From Ancylostoma caninum (lineage: Eukaryota > Nematoda > Chromadorea > Rhabditida > Ancylostomatidae): a stretch of DNA of 64,000 bases. The notes under the pieces were generated by a model. It saw only the letters and a program-made list of their open reading frames with translations. It did not search any database and was not told the origin of the DNA. The DNA is taken from contig JBAJFG010000039.1 of assembly GCA_037903475.1 (NCBI GenBank), positions 62,001 through 126,000 of the forward strand, read 5' to 3'. A program made the position numbers and the translations under genes. Shown in pieces: positions 46,085 through 57,549 of this stretch (its first letter is position 1; each line of letters starts with the position of its first letter).

Positions 46085-46792
46085 CATTCATATTTTCCTC
46101 ACTTACATTCATTTTTATGGGCAAGGAAATTGCAACAGAAATTTGAAGGTTTCGAGCAATCCTTTCTCCAGACTGTGTGTTTTCTTTTCCTGAAAATTAT
46201 TCTTAGCAAGAGACGATGGACTCCAGACATATTTATACTAGATGCGTGCACCAATCGCGCGTCAGACGCACGCATCTGATTGTGAAAGATTTCATATAAC
46301 GACTGGTCAACGCGGAATGCAGATCCTAAATGAAAATTCTGAGCTACTGCCACGAATAGGCGTTTCTCCATTGTTGTATCATCTTTTCTGTTTTTTTTCA
46401 ACTATACTAGTTTATTTATGGATTTTCCTGCAATACATCTGGAAGCTTCTGGAAAACACGCTCTGCTGAATTTTATCCCTCATTTACTCATTTCTTTTTG
46501 TACAGTCCTCTTGTTCCCTGAAAAATTCCACTCTTGTGGCTGGGTTTAAGAGCTTCAACTTTGGGTAATCTTTGGCGGAACTCATGAACGTTTCCGAGAA
46601 TGTTGTGACCTTCCCGTAGGTGAGAACTGGCGAATTTCTGGACAATAATAGCCACACATCGCACATCTCCACAGCCTGCTCTTACAAAGACTTCGGATAA
46701 ATTTAACCATTTTTGCCTAAAGAGTTTGTCTACCTTTGGTTCTAGACAGGTGAATACCTTCCTGAGACATTAAAGAATCACCACTGGGCCCG
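46085..46792. other. no gene seen; palindrome at 46256
   Basis: GCGCGTCAGACGCACGCATC is another occurrence of the TGCGTC/GACGCA palindrome. Nothing else recognised. Confidence 0.35.
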
Positions 46793-47186
46793 GGTGCATC
46801 AGTGGAAAGATGGGTAGTCAACCTATAGGTATGATTACTTATGGGTAACAGATGGGTATACACAACGTCATGTATAGGTAAACAGTGCCTGACGCAGGGG
46901 TTGCTAGCCAGGGGGCATGGGGAAAAAGTGACAACTCCGCCACTTCGTGGGCTCAGATGGAATAATATTTAAAATGACTTAAAACATTAATTTCAATATG
47001 GAATGATTTACGATGAAAATTTTAAAAATCATAGTAAAAATAAACAATAAAAAAAGCTTGCGCAGTATTTTCACCCAATTTATAAATCAATTTCAAAAAT
47101 CCTCCTCCCTGCGTCTGCCACTGGTAAACATGTTGGTTGGTATCAGATAAAAGCTAATGTACCAATAACAGTGATGCATCCAGGTT
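46793..47186. repeat. GAGATTACCC-family MITE, interrupted
   Basis: Left GGTGCATCAGTGGAAAG and right CAGTGATGCATCCAGG are the outer ends. The sequence TATAGGTAAA resumes as GTAAACATGTTGG after an inserted element at 46883-47123. Confidence 0.6.
46883..47123. mobile_element. 241-base TIR element nested in a MITE
   Basis: Termini CAGTGCCTGACGCAGGG and, on the complement, CAGTGGCAGACGCAGGG, flanked on both sides by GTAAA. Removing the element and one GTAAA restores the host MITE's GGTAAACATG. The interior is AT-rich and non-coding. The CAGTG start is hAT-like, but a 5-base duplication does not fit hAT, so the superfamily is unassigned. Confidence 0.7.
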
Positions 47187-48369
47187 TTCGAAGTTATTTA
47201 ACTCTGTAGTAACTACTTTTCTAGTCGCTTATGCCCTAATTCGGTCAACCAAGCGCTGATTCTATTGCCAACCACTCAGCGTTGGGTTTCCTAGCACGAA
47301 AGGTCGCCATGACACTTTGCCCTGTACGAGGACAGAAGGCTCTCTCCCATCGAAGAACGGCATGAATCAGCCGGTGGCCGTTGGTCATCGCTAATTGAAC
47401 GCAAAAGCACCCCTTCAGCATTTAACACACCCCTGTCCTTTCCATCCAAGACCTTCTAAGACGCTGAGCCTGTAAATTCCTGAAATTTTCAGTGATAGCG
47501 AGTCCTGAATGAGATTTCTCATGTTTACTGCGGTTAGCGACTATAGCCCACGGGTCATTTCACTTCACTGACTGACGCTGACCAGCTGTGGCTGGGAGCC
47601 TCGCCGAAGCATCCGACTAACTGTGAGTTCCGCTGGACTGGTTTTCAGTATGGGTTTTCAGCGAAATTCACCCCTGGATCGCAAACACGTCCTTTGTGTT
47701 TTTTGGCGGGATCGAGTAACGGAGGCCGCCAGCAATTCTCTGCAAATTGGTCGAGAACTTGAATTATACAAATTGCTTTAGAGGGCGAAAGTCATTGAGA
47801 AATCCAGGAAATATGAGCCTCTAGGAGGATCCAGTGCAGAGGTTCGGGAGCTTTTCGGGCAAGGTTGTGTTGTGCACGCTTTCCAGGAGCTCCTGTGTAA
47901 AAATGGGCCCAACGTGTTTCTGGGATTTAAAAAAACGCATTCTGCTAATATTGGGTTTTCCCTTGAGTTCGTGAAATTCATGCTGCAGCATACATTAGCG
48001 AGAGTTGGGCTAAGTCCTGCAGTGGGATTCCTGAGTCTTTTCGGGGAAATCTCAACTTTCCCGCTATTCCAGGAAGAAACTGCTTCCTAAAGGAAAGTTC
48101 CTGTATCCCGGCACCTTCCCAGCTTTTTTCCTTGCTTGTTGTGACGAGTTTCTCGAGTAAATTTTCCCGATTTCTCTCAAGAACTGCATCATTTCTGTGG
48201 ATTAATTAATCCACGGGAAGAGAAAAGTTCCGGTCTCATCTACCTCACCTATCAATGGGGTAAACGATGCTGACTCCAAGAATCCAAGAAGGGAGGGGAA
48301 GGGGGAGGGAAATCTTTATGAATATCTATTTTCACCGGCAAAGCCCATCTATCCAGAGCTGCTCTGCTC
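47187..48369. other. no gene seen
   Basis: Diffuse TTCCAGGAA-type repetition at 47480-48110 resembles 2800-3840. No coding structure. Confidence 0.35.
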
Positions 48370-48486
48370 TGCATGCACCATTGAGATTACCCGGGATAAA
48401 CGTTTTAACACCCCAAATTTACCCATCGTTAACACGGTGTCAATACGTTTGTTATGGGTGATGATCTCAATGATGAGTCCAGGCCC
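48370..48486. repeat. GAGATTACCC-family MITE
   Basis: Left GCATGCACCATTGAGATTAC then CCGGGATAAACG; right GTTATGGGTGATGATCTCAA then TGATGAGTCCAGGCCC. Confidence 0.65.
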
Positions 48487-50803
48487 CGATGAGAGAATCA
48501 CCTACCCGAGGACGCTCATTTATATCATCTCTGAAACTTTGGGTAGCTCACAACCTTCCCAGGAACAGCTGTGAATCCCTGCCTTGGCTTGATCATGAAA
48601 TTTTCTGTTCCGACAGTATTTCTAAGTCTTCTGGTTGGTGGGATCCGGCGGGCTGGCGGGCTACTTTCAGTACTTCGCACATTTGCTAAGTGCGAAGCTA
48701 CTCCAATTAGAGTATATCACAGATGGTGGTACAGTTCCAATGGAAAATTTGCGGTGAAACTTGTACGTTTATAGGGGCCATCAATCGTTAGGGCGCTCTT
48801 AGAAGTGAAGCCGCCCCGCGCTATCTACGTGGAGCGGCAGACCAGTTGGGGTTGTTGTGTTTCACCGGGTTGTCGTTTTTAATCATGACAATGTAGGTAA
48901 ATCTATGAAGGAGTGAACGCACATGAAGAAATGGGCCCTGGAAACTATAGACAAAGTGCTAATCTCGTCAATGCGTGACAACTACAGCGCCCAGCTGGTT
49001 TGCCTCGCCGCGTAGGTGTCGCGATGCGGTCTCATTTTCGGGTGTGCAATAGCGGTTAACACCTTCCATTAACACCTCACAGCACGAGCCAACTGTAGGA
49101 GATTCTCAGCTGTTTCTGAAAGGGCTGGAAACTTTCTCTCAACCAAAAGCATGGGAGTTTCTCGGATGACAACTGGTAAATTTTATGGATCCATCATACG
49201 AAACAGCTTGGTATGCCTTCAGATAGACTAGTATTGTATTTTTACTAGTTTTAAGAGTATCCATAAACACTGACTGACTGACTGACAAACCTCTGATCAA
49301 AGTCACAGTAAATCATCTCGTGGTGCAAAAATAAGAAAGCCTAATGGATAAGAAAATAGAAAATCTTTCGGATTGGGAGGAAGTCCGAGTCGCAAAACGG
49401 CAAACTCGTCCCATTCATGACACCGTGCCGATTAGATTTTCTGTTACGTAACACCACTGTCCATTCCTGGACGCATCAGCTGTTTCCGGTTTTGTTCTTC
49501 AGTCGGTTCCAACACATAACGTAGTGCTGTTCTTGTGCTGCTGGGTCGTTGGACCAAGCCATAGGCTCAGAAAGATTTAGGCTTCTTACCCGAATCTCAT
49601 TAGACTGTAAGCAGGGTGAGGCAGTATTTCTTATTAAGCATTTACTTTTTACGCTTGCTGTAGTTAATAGGGCGTTGAGGTTCTTTTCTGGAAAGCTGGT
49701 TGTTAATGCTTCTCTTGGGAAGTTTGCTTGGGATCCTAGGATTCCTGGAATATAGTAGAAAGTGCACATATGTAAAATTATGAGTAGTATGAACAGTATA
49801 TATAGTATACTACTTAGGCCCGAACAAAATCCAGTAAAAATGTTATTCTTATGACTAATATGGGAACCAATTGAAAAAAAATCGGATAGTTGAGAAAAAA
49901 GCTTTAGAGCTCGTCGTCAATATTTCTTACGGCTGTATTAATTTCCGAGCTATTCGGGCACCAATGCGTCTAGTACGTTATTGGGTATTGAATATCATAG
50001 TATAGTAGTGTAAATACTCAAGTAGTGCACAGTACTGTAACACCATATAATAATATGGGTGTTTAGTAGTGTAGTAGTGTAGTAGTGCAGTAGTAAAGTG
50101 GTATAATAAACAACATATAAATAGTGCAAGAATAATAGGATAGAATAACATAAAAACATCCCTCTAGCTGCGCGCAGCTCCGTGATCCTCTTCAAAACTT
50201 CGTACTTCCCTCACGCCCTCCCTCGCTGCCGTCATCACTGTCCGAGTTTTCTTATGCGCTAACAGTTTCTGCGCTGGGGCAAACATGTCCTTGGGGTTAT
50301 AGTATAAATAACCAGCGCTTTATCCAACCTGAAGACTGGATCTCTACATGGCCTACATCCACTTTTCCTTGCCTTACCTTTGCACATTCCTAGGCTATTG
50401 TCTTTAAAATTTCGGGATTACGTCGAGTTCCGTGTGAAAATCCTGGAAGGGAGTTCTCTATCCTGCGCTTAATTAAAAAAGTCACCAACAAAATAATAAG
50501 CTTGTCACACAGTAGAAGAGCCGCACGAAACTTTTACCAAAATTTCTCTGGAAAAATTTTCCAGAGAAAATTGTTGCCATTTCCTTGCAATATCATTACA
50601 GATCCGGCTTTTTTATTCTTCTTTACTACAATTTTTAAATTTCATTCTTGGAAAGTCATACTATCATATAGTTTACGCAGATCATATGGAATCCTGAACG
50701 TAGGGTTTACTTAGAATCCATGAATACCGGTATAATTCATCCACATAATGTATTTTCTATAGCTTCGCAGAAGAACTTAGGGAACTGACAGAGCTTTCTG
50801 CCC
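48487..50803. other. no gene; GC hairpin remnants 48795-49040; AGTAGTGT repeat 50061-50097
   Basis: CTACGTGGAGCGGCAGACC at 48820 and CTCGCCGCGTAGGTGTCGCG at 49005 look like separated arms of the GC-rich hairpin family. Tandem TAGTAGTG units lie at 50061-50097. ACTGACTGACTGAC occurs near 49268. Confidence 0.4.
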
Positions 50804-50872
50804 TAGCCCTCGAGGTCTATGATTGGCCAGCTGTATGAATTGACCAATAGTAAAGCCAGCGACTCCGCCCTT
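50804..50872. repeat. CCAAT-bearing MITE
   Basis: GAGGTCTATGATTGGCCAGC and ATTGACCAATAGTAAAGCC are the two arms; CGACTCCGCCCTTTCC closes the right end. Confidence 0.55.
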
Positions 50873-51705
50873 TCCAGGTACAACGCTCCACACCTTGCAA
50901 TCAATAGCTTCTAATATTGGAATTCATAGGACTTATCAACCTTTGAATCGTATTTTCTATCAAGAAGACTTCCTACCTTAACTTTGTACCAGCACTACCG
51001 ATGCCGATCTGTTCCATCTGTTTCTCATCCTAAGAAATTCGAATTCGGATGTAATGTCCACCATATATCATACCGTGATAGAGCGGATTTTTTTGCGCTG
51101 GAAAAGCCCATAATATCGTAGTGATAAACGAGGATTTGAGTCCTTGATGGGGGGTTCGTCCGAATTCCTGATATGGCGTGCAGTTCAGGATAATGAGATT
51201 TATGACGCTGAACATCACGTAAATGTCGACTGTTCGTTAATCCAGGTCGACTGCTGCAGCTGCAGAGCTGATCGTCCACCTCCGCTTTCAGAGGACACCT
51301 GCCCTTCGGGATTTAATTGAATTTTACAAACATATAATCCAAAACATTTATTGTTGTAATCCCCTTCTCTGTCGAGATCTACTAAAATTACTGCTCCTAC
51401 AACAAATAAAGCCCTACTTCCCTGCTCTCGATTCGTGCTACATTTAAGTGTGATTATTCGACTGATAGAGGAAACATTAAAAAATCTCTGACTGTCATCC
51501 TCATCTCTCCCGGAAGTTCTGTGCCTAGTGGGGAAAATTCTACGGAAGGTTCTACCTTCTCAACTCGTTTGGAGTGGACGAATTTCCAGTACAAAATTCG
51601 GTAAATTTCATTAATAGACTCATTACCTACTGCTATTGTTTGAGAAGAATTGTTTCTCAATAGAAAAATCATCCATTTTGCGAACGCAGAATTATGAATG
51701 ATCCA
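50873..51705. other. no gene seen
   Basis: Nothing recognised. Confidence 0.35.
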
Positions 51706-51825
51706 CCAGGCCTGGATACATTGTTCAGCTAACTTACCCAGAGTAAACGCGTTAACGCCCGTGCTAATGTTGAGTAAATTTGGGGTGTGTTAGCATGTTT
51801 ACCCTGGGCAATCTCAATGATGAAT
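51706..51825. repeat. GAGATTACCC-family MITE
   Basis: Left AGGCCTGGATACATTG then ACTTACCCAGAGTAAACGCG; right GCATGTTTACCCTGGGCAAT then CTCAATGATGAA. Confidence 0.6.
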
Positions 51826-52050
51826 ATGTCTCAAAAACTTTTGCGATCTACCCAGCTGGTTACTAGTAGGTACAGTCCGGTCCGGCAGCCACTGCAAATG
51901 GGAGCCGGCGGGCCCCGGCCGCCACCACCCTCCGGCGCCCCGGTATTAATGAGCTATAAATCACTCGAGCTTGGGAGAAAGCGAAGAAAAATGCAATTTC
52001 AGTCCATAGTAGACAGGGTAGATAAGCCTAACCCTATGTTTAAGAATGGG

Positions 52051-52072
52051 TTTAAGGCTTAGGCATAGGCTT
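52051..52072 (+). repeat. degenerate telomere-like hexamers in the TIR element
   Basis: TTAAGGCTTAGGCATAGGC, two or three imperfect TTAGGC units, plus an isolated GCCTAACCC at 52026. Counterpart of 31801-31819 in copy 1. Confidence 0.55.
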
Positions 52073-52177
52073 CACAGGAGTGGCCCCACCCAACTCCCTT
52101 TTCACCTAAATTTCTAAGATAAACCACGATAAGTGTAAGTGTAAGTAATAGTGGGCACTATTTGTGTATTGCACCGC

Positions 52178-52260
52178 GTGTGCGCATAGCTCAGTGGGTT
52201 GAGCGAATGATCGACGTTGTGGTGGTCAGGGGATCGAATCCTGCCCTGTGCCACCGTTTT
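52178..52260 (+). ncRNA. tRNA-like Pol III unit 1
   Basis: A-box TAGCTCAGTGGG at 52187-52198 and B-box GGATCGAATCC at 52231-52241 are at tRNA spacing, followed by TTTT at 52257-52260. This predicts a transcript of about 80 bases. The D-arm and T-arm are recognisable; the anticodon stem (GAATGATCGACGTTGTGG) does not pair, so it is not a working tRNA. Confidence 0.65.
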
Positions 52261-52324
52261 GCAAATACATATAGTATGCTGCCTACGACTGCTGCAGTTA
52301 TCTAACAAACACCAACATAAAAAG

Positions 52325-52492
52325 TAGCCCGGATGGCTCAGTGGTTTGAGTGGCAGATTGCAATCTGTCCCTATCGCTGGTTCCACTCCGTTGGAGATCC
52401 AGAGTTAAGTATCGCAGTGTTTGGGGTTCACTGCTTGGAACGTCCCCCGTGATCTCCTTCGGGTAGTCCAGGAAGGCATCCGGCAACGTTTT
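52325..52492 (+). ncRNA. tRNA-like Pol III unit 2
   Basis: A-box TGGCTCAGTGGT at 52334-52345, a CAGATTGCAATCTG hairpin in the anticodon position, B-box GGTTCCACTCC at 52379-52389, and the first TTTT at 52489-52492. This predicts a transcript of about 165 bases with a tRNA-like head and a non-tRNA body, the layout of a tRNA-derived SINE. The stop sits in CGTTTTGCA, the same context as in unit 1. Confidence 0.65.
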
Positions 52493-53086
52493 GCATAAAT
52501 TTCGAAGATAAACTACGATAAGTGTAAGTGTAAGTAATAGTAATAGTGTAAGTAATAGTGAAAAACCACTTTTTCAAAGTTGAGGGAAACCGGGAGAGAG
52601 TAACTCCGCCGTAAAGGACTGCTCCACGAAAGATAAATGACAGCGGTAGAGCTACTTCGCAATGGATATGGAACAATTTATACGGATTTCAATTATTTCT
52701 GAGGATCCCGAATTGATGAGCTTTATTATTCAGATGGGATAACTGAAGTACTGTGTCCATCTATAGAAAAATAACGGCCATTTTCGTATTCGCGAAGCAG
52801 TGTACTATAGCAGAAAATGGAAGAGTTGGCTTCGCTTATTGTGTATCCAGAAATTTTTCCCCATGAAAATCACAAAAATGAAAAAACGTGAAAGTTGTGA
52901 AAATGGTCCCCTGCTTTATAGCCTTAGCATATCCACTGCACTCTGTCTACTACGGACTAAAATTGTATTTTTCTTCGCTTTCTCCCAAGCTCGAGTGATT
53001 TATAGCTCATTAATACCGGGGCGCCGGTGGGTGGCGACGGCCGGCGCCCACCGGCGCCCATTTGCAGTAGCTACCGGACCCGACTG

Positions 53087-56000
53087 TAGGATCGTCTTTA
53101 CCAGGCCGATGGGGAGAATTCTCCCGGTCCGGTTACTTACTGAAAAGCGGGTTATTTTTCCTGCTAATAAACTTTTCATCGGCATATTGCTAATTTTAAA
53201 TGTTTTGAGTCACATATTGTGGCTTTAACTCCTTTGGTTCCTGAAATCCCGGCTCTATCCTAGCATTTATTCCTTTCGTCGAGCTCTTTCCCTTTCCTGG
53301 CTGTTCATGGAAAGCTATTTTTACCAAGATAGGTAAGTGGGAAGGTTAACAGTAATATCGTAAAGGTCCCATCGTAAAGGTGCAAACTTACACAATTTTA
53401 ATCTTTGCCTTGCATCTATTGACATGTTCACCATTATGGGACGTCTATACCTGACTGGCCGTACCCATGGGTATGAGATTACCCATTCTTTCATTGTTTC
53501 ATTGATGTGCTTTGAGGTCTGCGATAAAAGTTGATGGGACACCGAATTATGTAAATTTCTGGGGAGATGTCTATCCTGTATATGTGTGAAATATAGAAAT
53601 TCTCCTGAACAACTTATGGATTCTCCCATGGTTTTTCTAACAATTTTCCAGTTATTCCTGGATATATCGATAAAGTTTGAACAAATTACCAAATAGGAAA
53701 TAAAGCAATTCAAAGAGATAAATCGATAAACATCTCCGAAATTTCTTTCTCAAACCTGAACCGCTGAAACATGTCCGCATACTCACTGGTTCACAGCGGC
53801 ATTTACCCATGGTACCCATTTACCCGTGTCATTGTTGTTCCCCAGTGGTTGTAGACAAAACTACAATGGGAATATAAATATAGGAATATAAAAGAGGAAA
53901 GGTAATAAGTAGTCCTGGAAAACGTAAGACTCTTCCCTGTTCTCTGTTATCCGTAACCCTTTACAAGACCATTTTTAGACATTCTATTTAGGAAACCTTG
54001 GAAAGTTTTTTATCCATCATTCCCTGTTAAAATCATGTTGAAACCAGGCAAAGTGGGCATTCCGGGCCCATCGAGTTCTTCTCCATCCACCTGTGTCGTT
54101 TTACAACTCGCTACTAGCTATTCGTAGGAGTCTAACAACATTGGTGTCAGGCTTGTAAAAGCACGATGTGACCCAATTTCCGAAGTGTAACCCATTCCTG
54201 TTTTACACTCAAGGATTATAGCTCTCCTGAGCGGAGGGCACGGCGGGTCAATTTCCTTTAAGAGGTTCTTTAAATCTCTAATTTTATTGAGATTATTGAG
54301 CATTTCTGGTCCCGTAAAGTAAATTTTTAATTTTTTTTTGCCAACTTCGGAGTGATTACTGCAGTTTTTGTATAGATATTACACAGTAATATATTTTTCC
54401 GTCAACGAACTATTCCTATTTGTACACACTTATACTAATAGTCGCTAAGATGAAGTAAGAGTGTAGGTATTACGTAGTAGTGTGATGCAATTTATGGCAG
54501 AGTAAGGTGCAATACTATGCATTCCTATGCTTTTTAACACTCATTATTTTTTTTTGAGTTTATGCTGAGAACAGGCTTTATTTTCGCTATATTTTTTTTG
54601 AAACTAGAACATTTTCTGTTTCTATAAAACCCGCTAGGCACCCCTACCTCCCTCTCCCTCTAATTAATGAGTTTTTACGGTCATGGCTTTACATAGCCGT
54701 AAGAATGTCTTTGTAGAGTGTTATAGTACATTTTTTAGAGTTCTTCTTTGCGTGAAATCACTATAATCAGAAAAAAATTGATGCTTGTTGGTAGTTTTTA
54801 TGCGATTACCTGTAATCCCCACGATAACGATAAGGAGGAGCTGGCATTGTGGTTATTGTTGGTTCAGCTTCAGCCTCCTCCTTTTTGTTTGAAACTCCTG
54901 GTGCTTATTCAAGACACTGTATAAAGTTCATACTGTACTTAGAACCGAATAACGCATCAGATGTGAATATTCGAATTCGATAATACGATTTCGATTAGGT
55001 TCAAGTGTTCACCTTCGAGAAGGAGAGAGAAGTACAATTACCCACCTGAAGTCCTAGATTTGATGGACGTCATTAAAAATTATATAGATGATGTGCATGA
55101 GTAAATTGTTTACGTAGGTGGGAATGAAGGAATTACGGCCAAAAAAAAATTCGAAGGTCATGACTGCAAGGAGCTTATGGCTCTCTCTTTTTTTTTTGAA
55201 CACTCGATATTTTTGAGTCTGGTTCAGATTTTTTGATATTTGTTTGTATGTGCGTGAGAATATTACGCTAAATGACAATTCACCGGACAAAAAAAGTATG
55301 GACGCGACGAAAAAACTATTAGATTTACAATTTTATTCAGATTCAAAATCAGATTAACTAAGTTATTCCATATTTATTTAGTCCTAAGCATAGTTTATAC
55401 ACTTCTCTATGTATACAAAATTTATAAAAACGTATTTTATAACCTCTTAAGCCTACAACTTGTAATTACTGTGGGAACTCACTAAATTTTCGCCAAGCCC
55501 GAAAGCCATATCGAGCAAACATTAATCAAAACTACGTTACTGCAGTGGTTTTGAGCAGACCAACTATTTCTGGCTATCGATTTTCGAGTCTGGGCCAACG
55601 CCAAGTGGCCGCGTCGCGTCCGCGCGCAGCAGTTTTGCGTTGGGGCGACTTTTGCGACGTTTGTGCAGTATGCACACATGAGCTTCAAATAGTCGGTATA
55701 TCTCAGGAGAAGATTCGAACAAACACCTATTTCAGGAATTGCACTTACGACTAGCATGAGACAGAAAAGCAAGAAGAAGAGGAGTAAGAAGGAAACTGTG
55801 AGTTGTTTGTTCTAATGTTGCCTGAAAACTTTTCTTACTTACTTCTTGTCGTTTCACGACGAAATACTCCTTGTGATAGCTGTCCCATTGTAAGCATCTA
55901 TCATTAACTGTTTGTGCCAGCTGTCCCCTACCATGAATGTCCACTACTATGGACATTGCAATGTGAATGAGGTCCGGTTCGGCTGATCAGTCATGAGCGG

Positions 56001-56591
56001 AAACCCCATTATGCGTAATGTACTGGGCTGGTCGAAGTCTGTGTTCGTCGTGGACGGAAGCTGACATTTCTGGATCAAGTGCTAGGAAGAGAGCATCCCG
56101 TTCAGTGACGTGATTTCAAAATAAAAACAGACGCACGTGGTATTCCGTAGTCTACTTGGATCAGATAAGAATTATACTTTTTCTGGATCTTTTCCCACTA
56201 GACTTTCTCTGCAAGAAAGAAGAAACGCTGTGGCTGCGGAACATAGGAAGGTCTTTTGATTCGCTTAGTTGATTGATGTGTGAGAGAAATCTAAAAGAAA
56301 AGCGATACAAGCTGATATGGTTGGTATGGTCCATTTCACCAAGTGCGATATCTGGAGAGGTAACAGAGAAAAAGCATATGGAAATGTTAGGATTCGAAGA
56401 GATAATCGATACCTATCAGAATCACTGTCGCGTGCGCAACGTAGACGCACATCTCCACACTCAACATGGACTATAGCGCCAGCCATTGACAACCCGTCCA
56501 TGGCAGCGTGCGCAGCCGGTTGTACACTCGAATTCGACCACAAAATATTGTATTTTTGTGAGAGGTTCGAGAATAACGTATTGACCAATAT
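53087..56591. other. no supported gene
   Basis: A weak GAGATTACCC-family relative lies at about 53410-53515. 54300-55420 is AT-rich. A GC-richer block (55590-55660) has CAACGCCAAGTGGCCGCG and looks like a foldback remnant. A possible third mariner-like fragment (GAACCGAATAACGC) is near 54950. Confidence 0.35.
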
Positions 56592-56864
56592 CTACAGTGG
56601 ACGGCAATGGTAGTGGCCCATCTGCAGCCTCGAGAAGGACGCAGCGCAACCGCGCCGCGCGAGCCGGTACAGGTGTTGTCTACTGCCGCAATGCTATTTC
56701 TAGTCGTTTTCTTCCCGATTTGGTCAAAAATCCTTAAAATCGGGCAGAAAAACTCTAGATATAGCATAACAACAGCAGAAAACATCGTTTACGACGCGGG
56801 CGGCGCGGTTGTGCGGCGTGCTTCTTGAGGCCGTGGATGGGCCACCACCATTGACGTCCACTGT
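56592..56864. repeat. inverted-repeat element, CAGTGGACGGCAATGG arms
   Basis: Left CTACAGTGGACGGCAATGGT then GTGGCCCATC and GCGCAACCGCGCCGCGC; right GGCGGCGCGGTTGTGCGG then GATGGGCCACCACCATTGAC and GTCCACTG. Related to the intron element at 7047-7302. Confidence 0.7.
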
Positions 56865-56902
56865 ACAGTGCCGGTCACTCACTTTTGCACCACAGAGAAC
56901 AG

Positions 56903-56995
56903 TATCGGCTATTTTAGGTAGCCCCTTCTGGTCTGCCGTGCCGCACCACCTACGCGACGCGGCAGACCAGAAGGGGCTACCTAAAATAGCCGATA
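56903..56995. repeat. perfect 36-base inverted repeat
   Basis: Arms 56903-56938 and 56960-56995 are exact reverse complements by eye (beginning TATCGGCTATTTTAGG and ending in CCTAAAATAGCCGATA). The 21-base loop contains CACCACCTACGCGACG, the GC-rich hairpin family core. Confidence 0.85.
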
Positions 56996-57287
56996 ACTTG
57001 GCAGGTCGTAAACGTTTTAGCTAGTTGGTTTACACTCGCGAACGTTCTGATTCGTTAATCGACAAGTCTCAGTTCTAACTTATAATATTTACCTAAAATT
57101 ACTAGCTACTACTTTTTTGTCTAAATTGAACTTTTTCGTGAGCAACCTTTCATTCAAACAGTGATCAGGAAAAAGAAGGTTGTGGCCTTGGACAGGGTCG
57201 TTGGGATATGAACTCCTTTAAAAAATAGTTTCGCCTATTTTTTAAAATTGTTTTTGGAATGAAGATAAGTACAACCGCTCTCAAAAA

Positions 57288-57409
57288 TCCTTGCCTTCCG
57301 CTGCACCGCCCGTCTGCTGAGCCGCGCCGCATCACCTACGCATTATCATATGTTGTGCAGCGTGGCTCACCTGACGGGCGGTGCAGCATGAGGCAAGGAT
57401 TCTTGAGAG
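57288..57409. repeat. GC-rich hairpin element
   Basis: Left AATCCTTGCCTTCCGCTGCA then CCGCCCGTC; right GACGGGCGGTGCAGCATGAG then GCAAGGATT. The loop has GCATCACCTACGC. Confidence 0.75.
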
Positions 57410-57493
57410 AGACTGGAAAGACGCGGAGGAAAACAGTGGAAAAAATATAATCAAGAAAAGCAAAAAATAGTGGTGGTGCTCTGCAGCAACAGC

Positions 57494-57549
57494 TACCAAC
57501 TGGTGTGCCGCGCCGCGTGGTTGGTGCGGCGCGGCAGACCACATTGGTT
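57494..57549. repeat. short GC-rich hairpin
   Basis: CCAACTGGTGTGCCGCGCCG and CGGCGCGGCAGACCACATTG form a compact stem of about 22 bases. Confidence 0.65.

Larger units (their letters stand above)
51873..53086 (+). mobile_element. TIR element with two tRNA-like Pol III units, copy 2 (complete)
   Basis: A 1,214-base element flanked by TA on both sides. Its ends read CAGTCCGGTCCGG and, on the complement, CAGTCGGGTCCGG. The terminal repeats run about 150 bases, GC-rich outside and then ATTAATGAGCTATAAATCAC and GGAGAAAGCGAAGAAAAA. The CAGT start with a TA target is Tc1/mariner-like. From left to right the interior holds telomere-like hexamers, a TAAGTGTAAG-type tail, tRNA-like unit 1, tRNA-like unit 2, a second tail, and about 400 bases of unique sequence. 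No transposase is encoded, so any mobility must be in trans. It is immediately preceded by a GAGATTACCC MITE. Confidence 0.88.

Noticed and set aside
52800..53228. 142-codon frame in the right part of the TIR element, with a partly matching 100-codon frame in copy 1
   Set aside because: The first residues match between copies, but the frames then shift relative to each other through small indels, and the far end runs through the non-coding terminal repeat. The similarity is that of DNA copies, not of selected protein.
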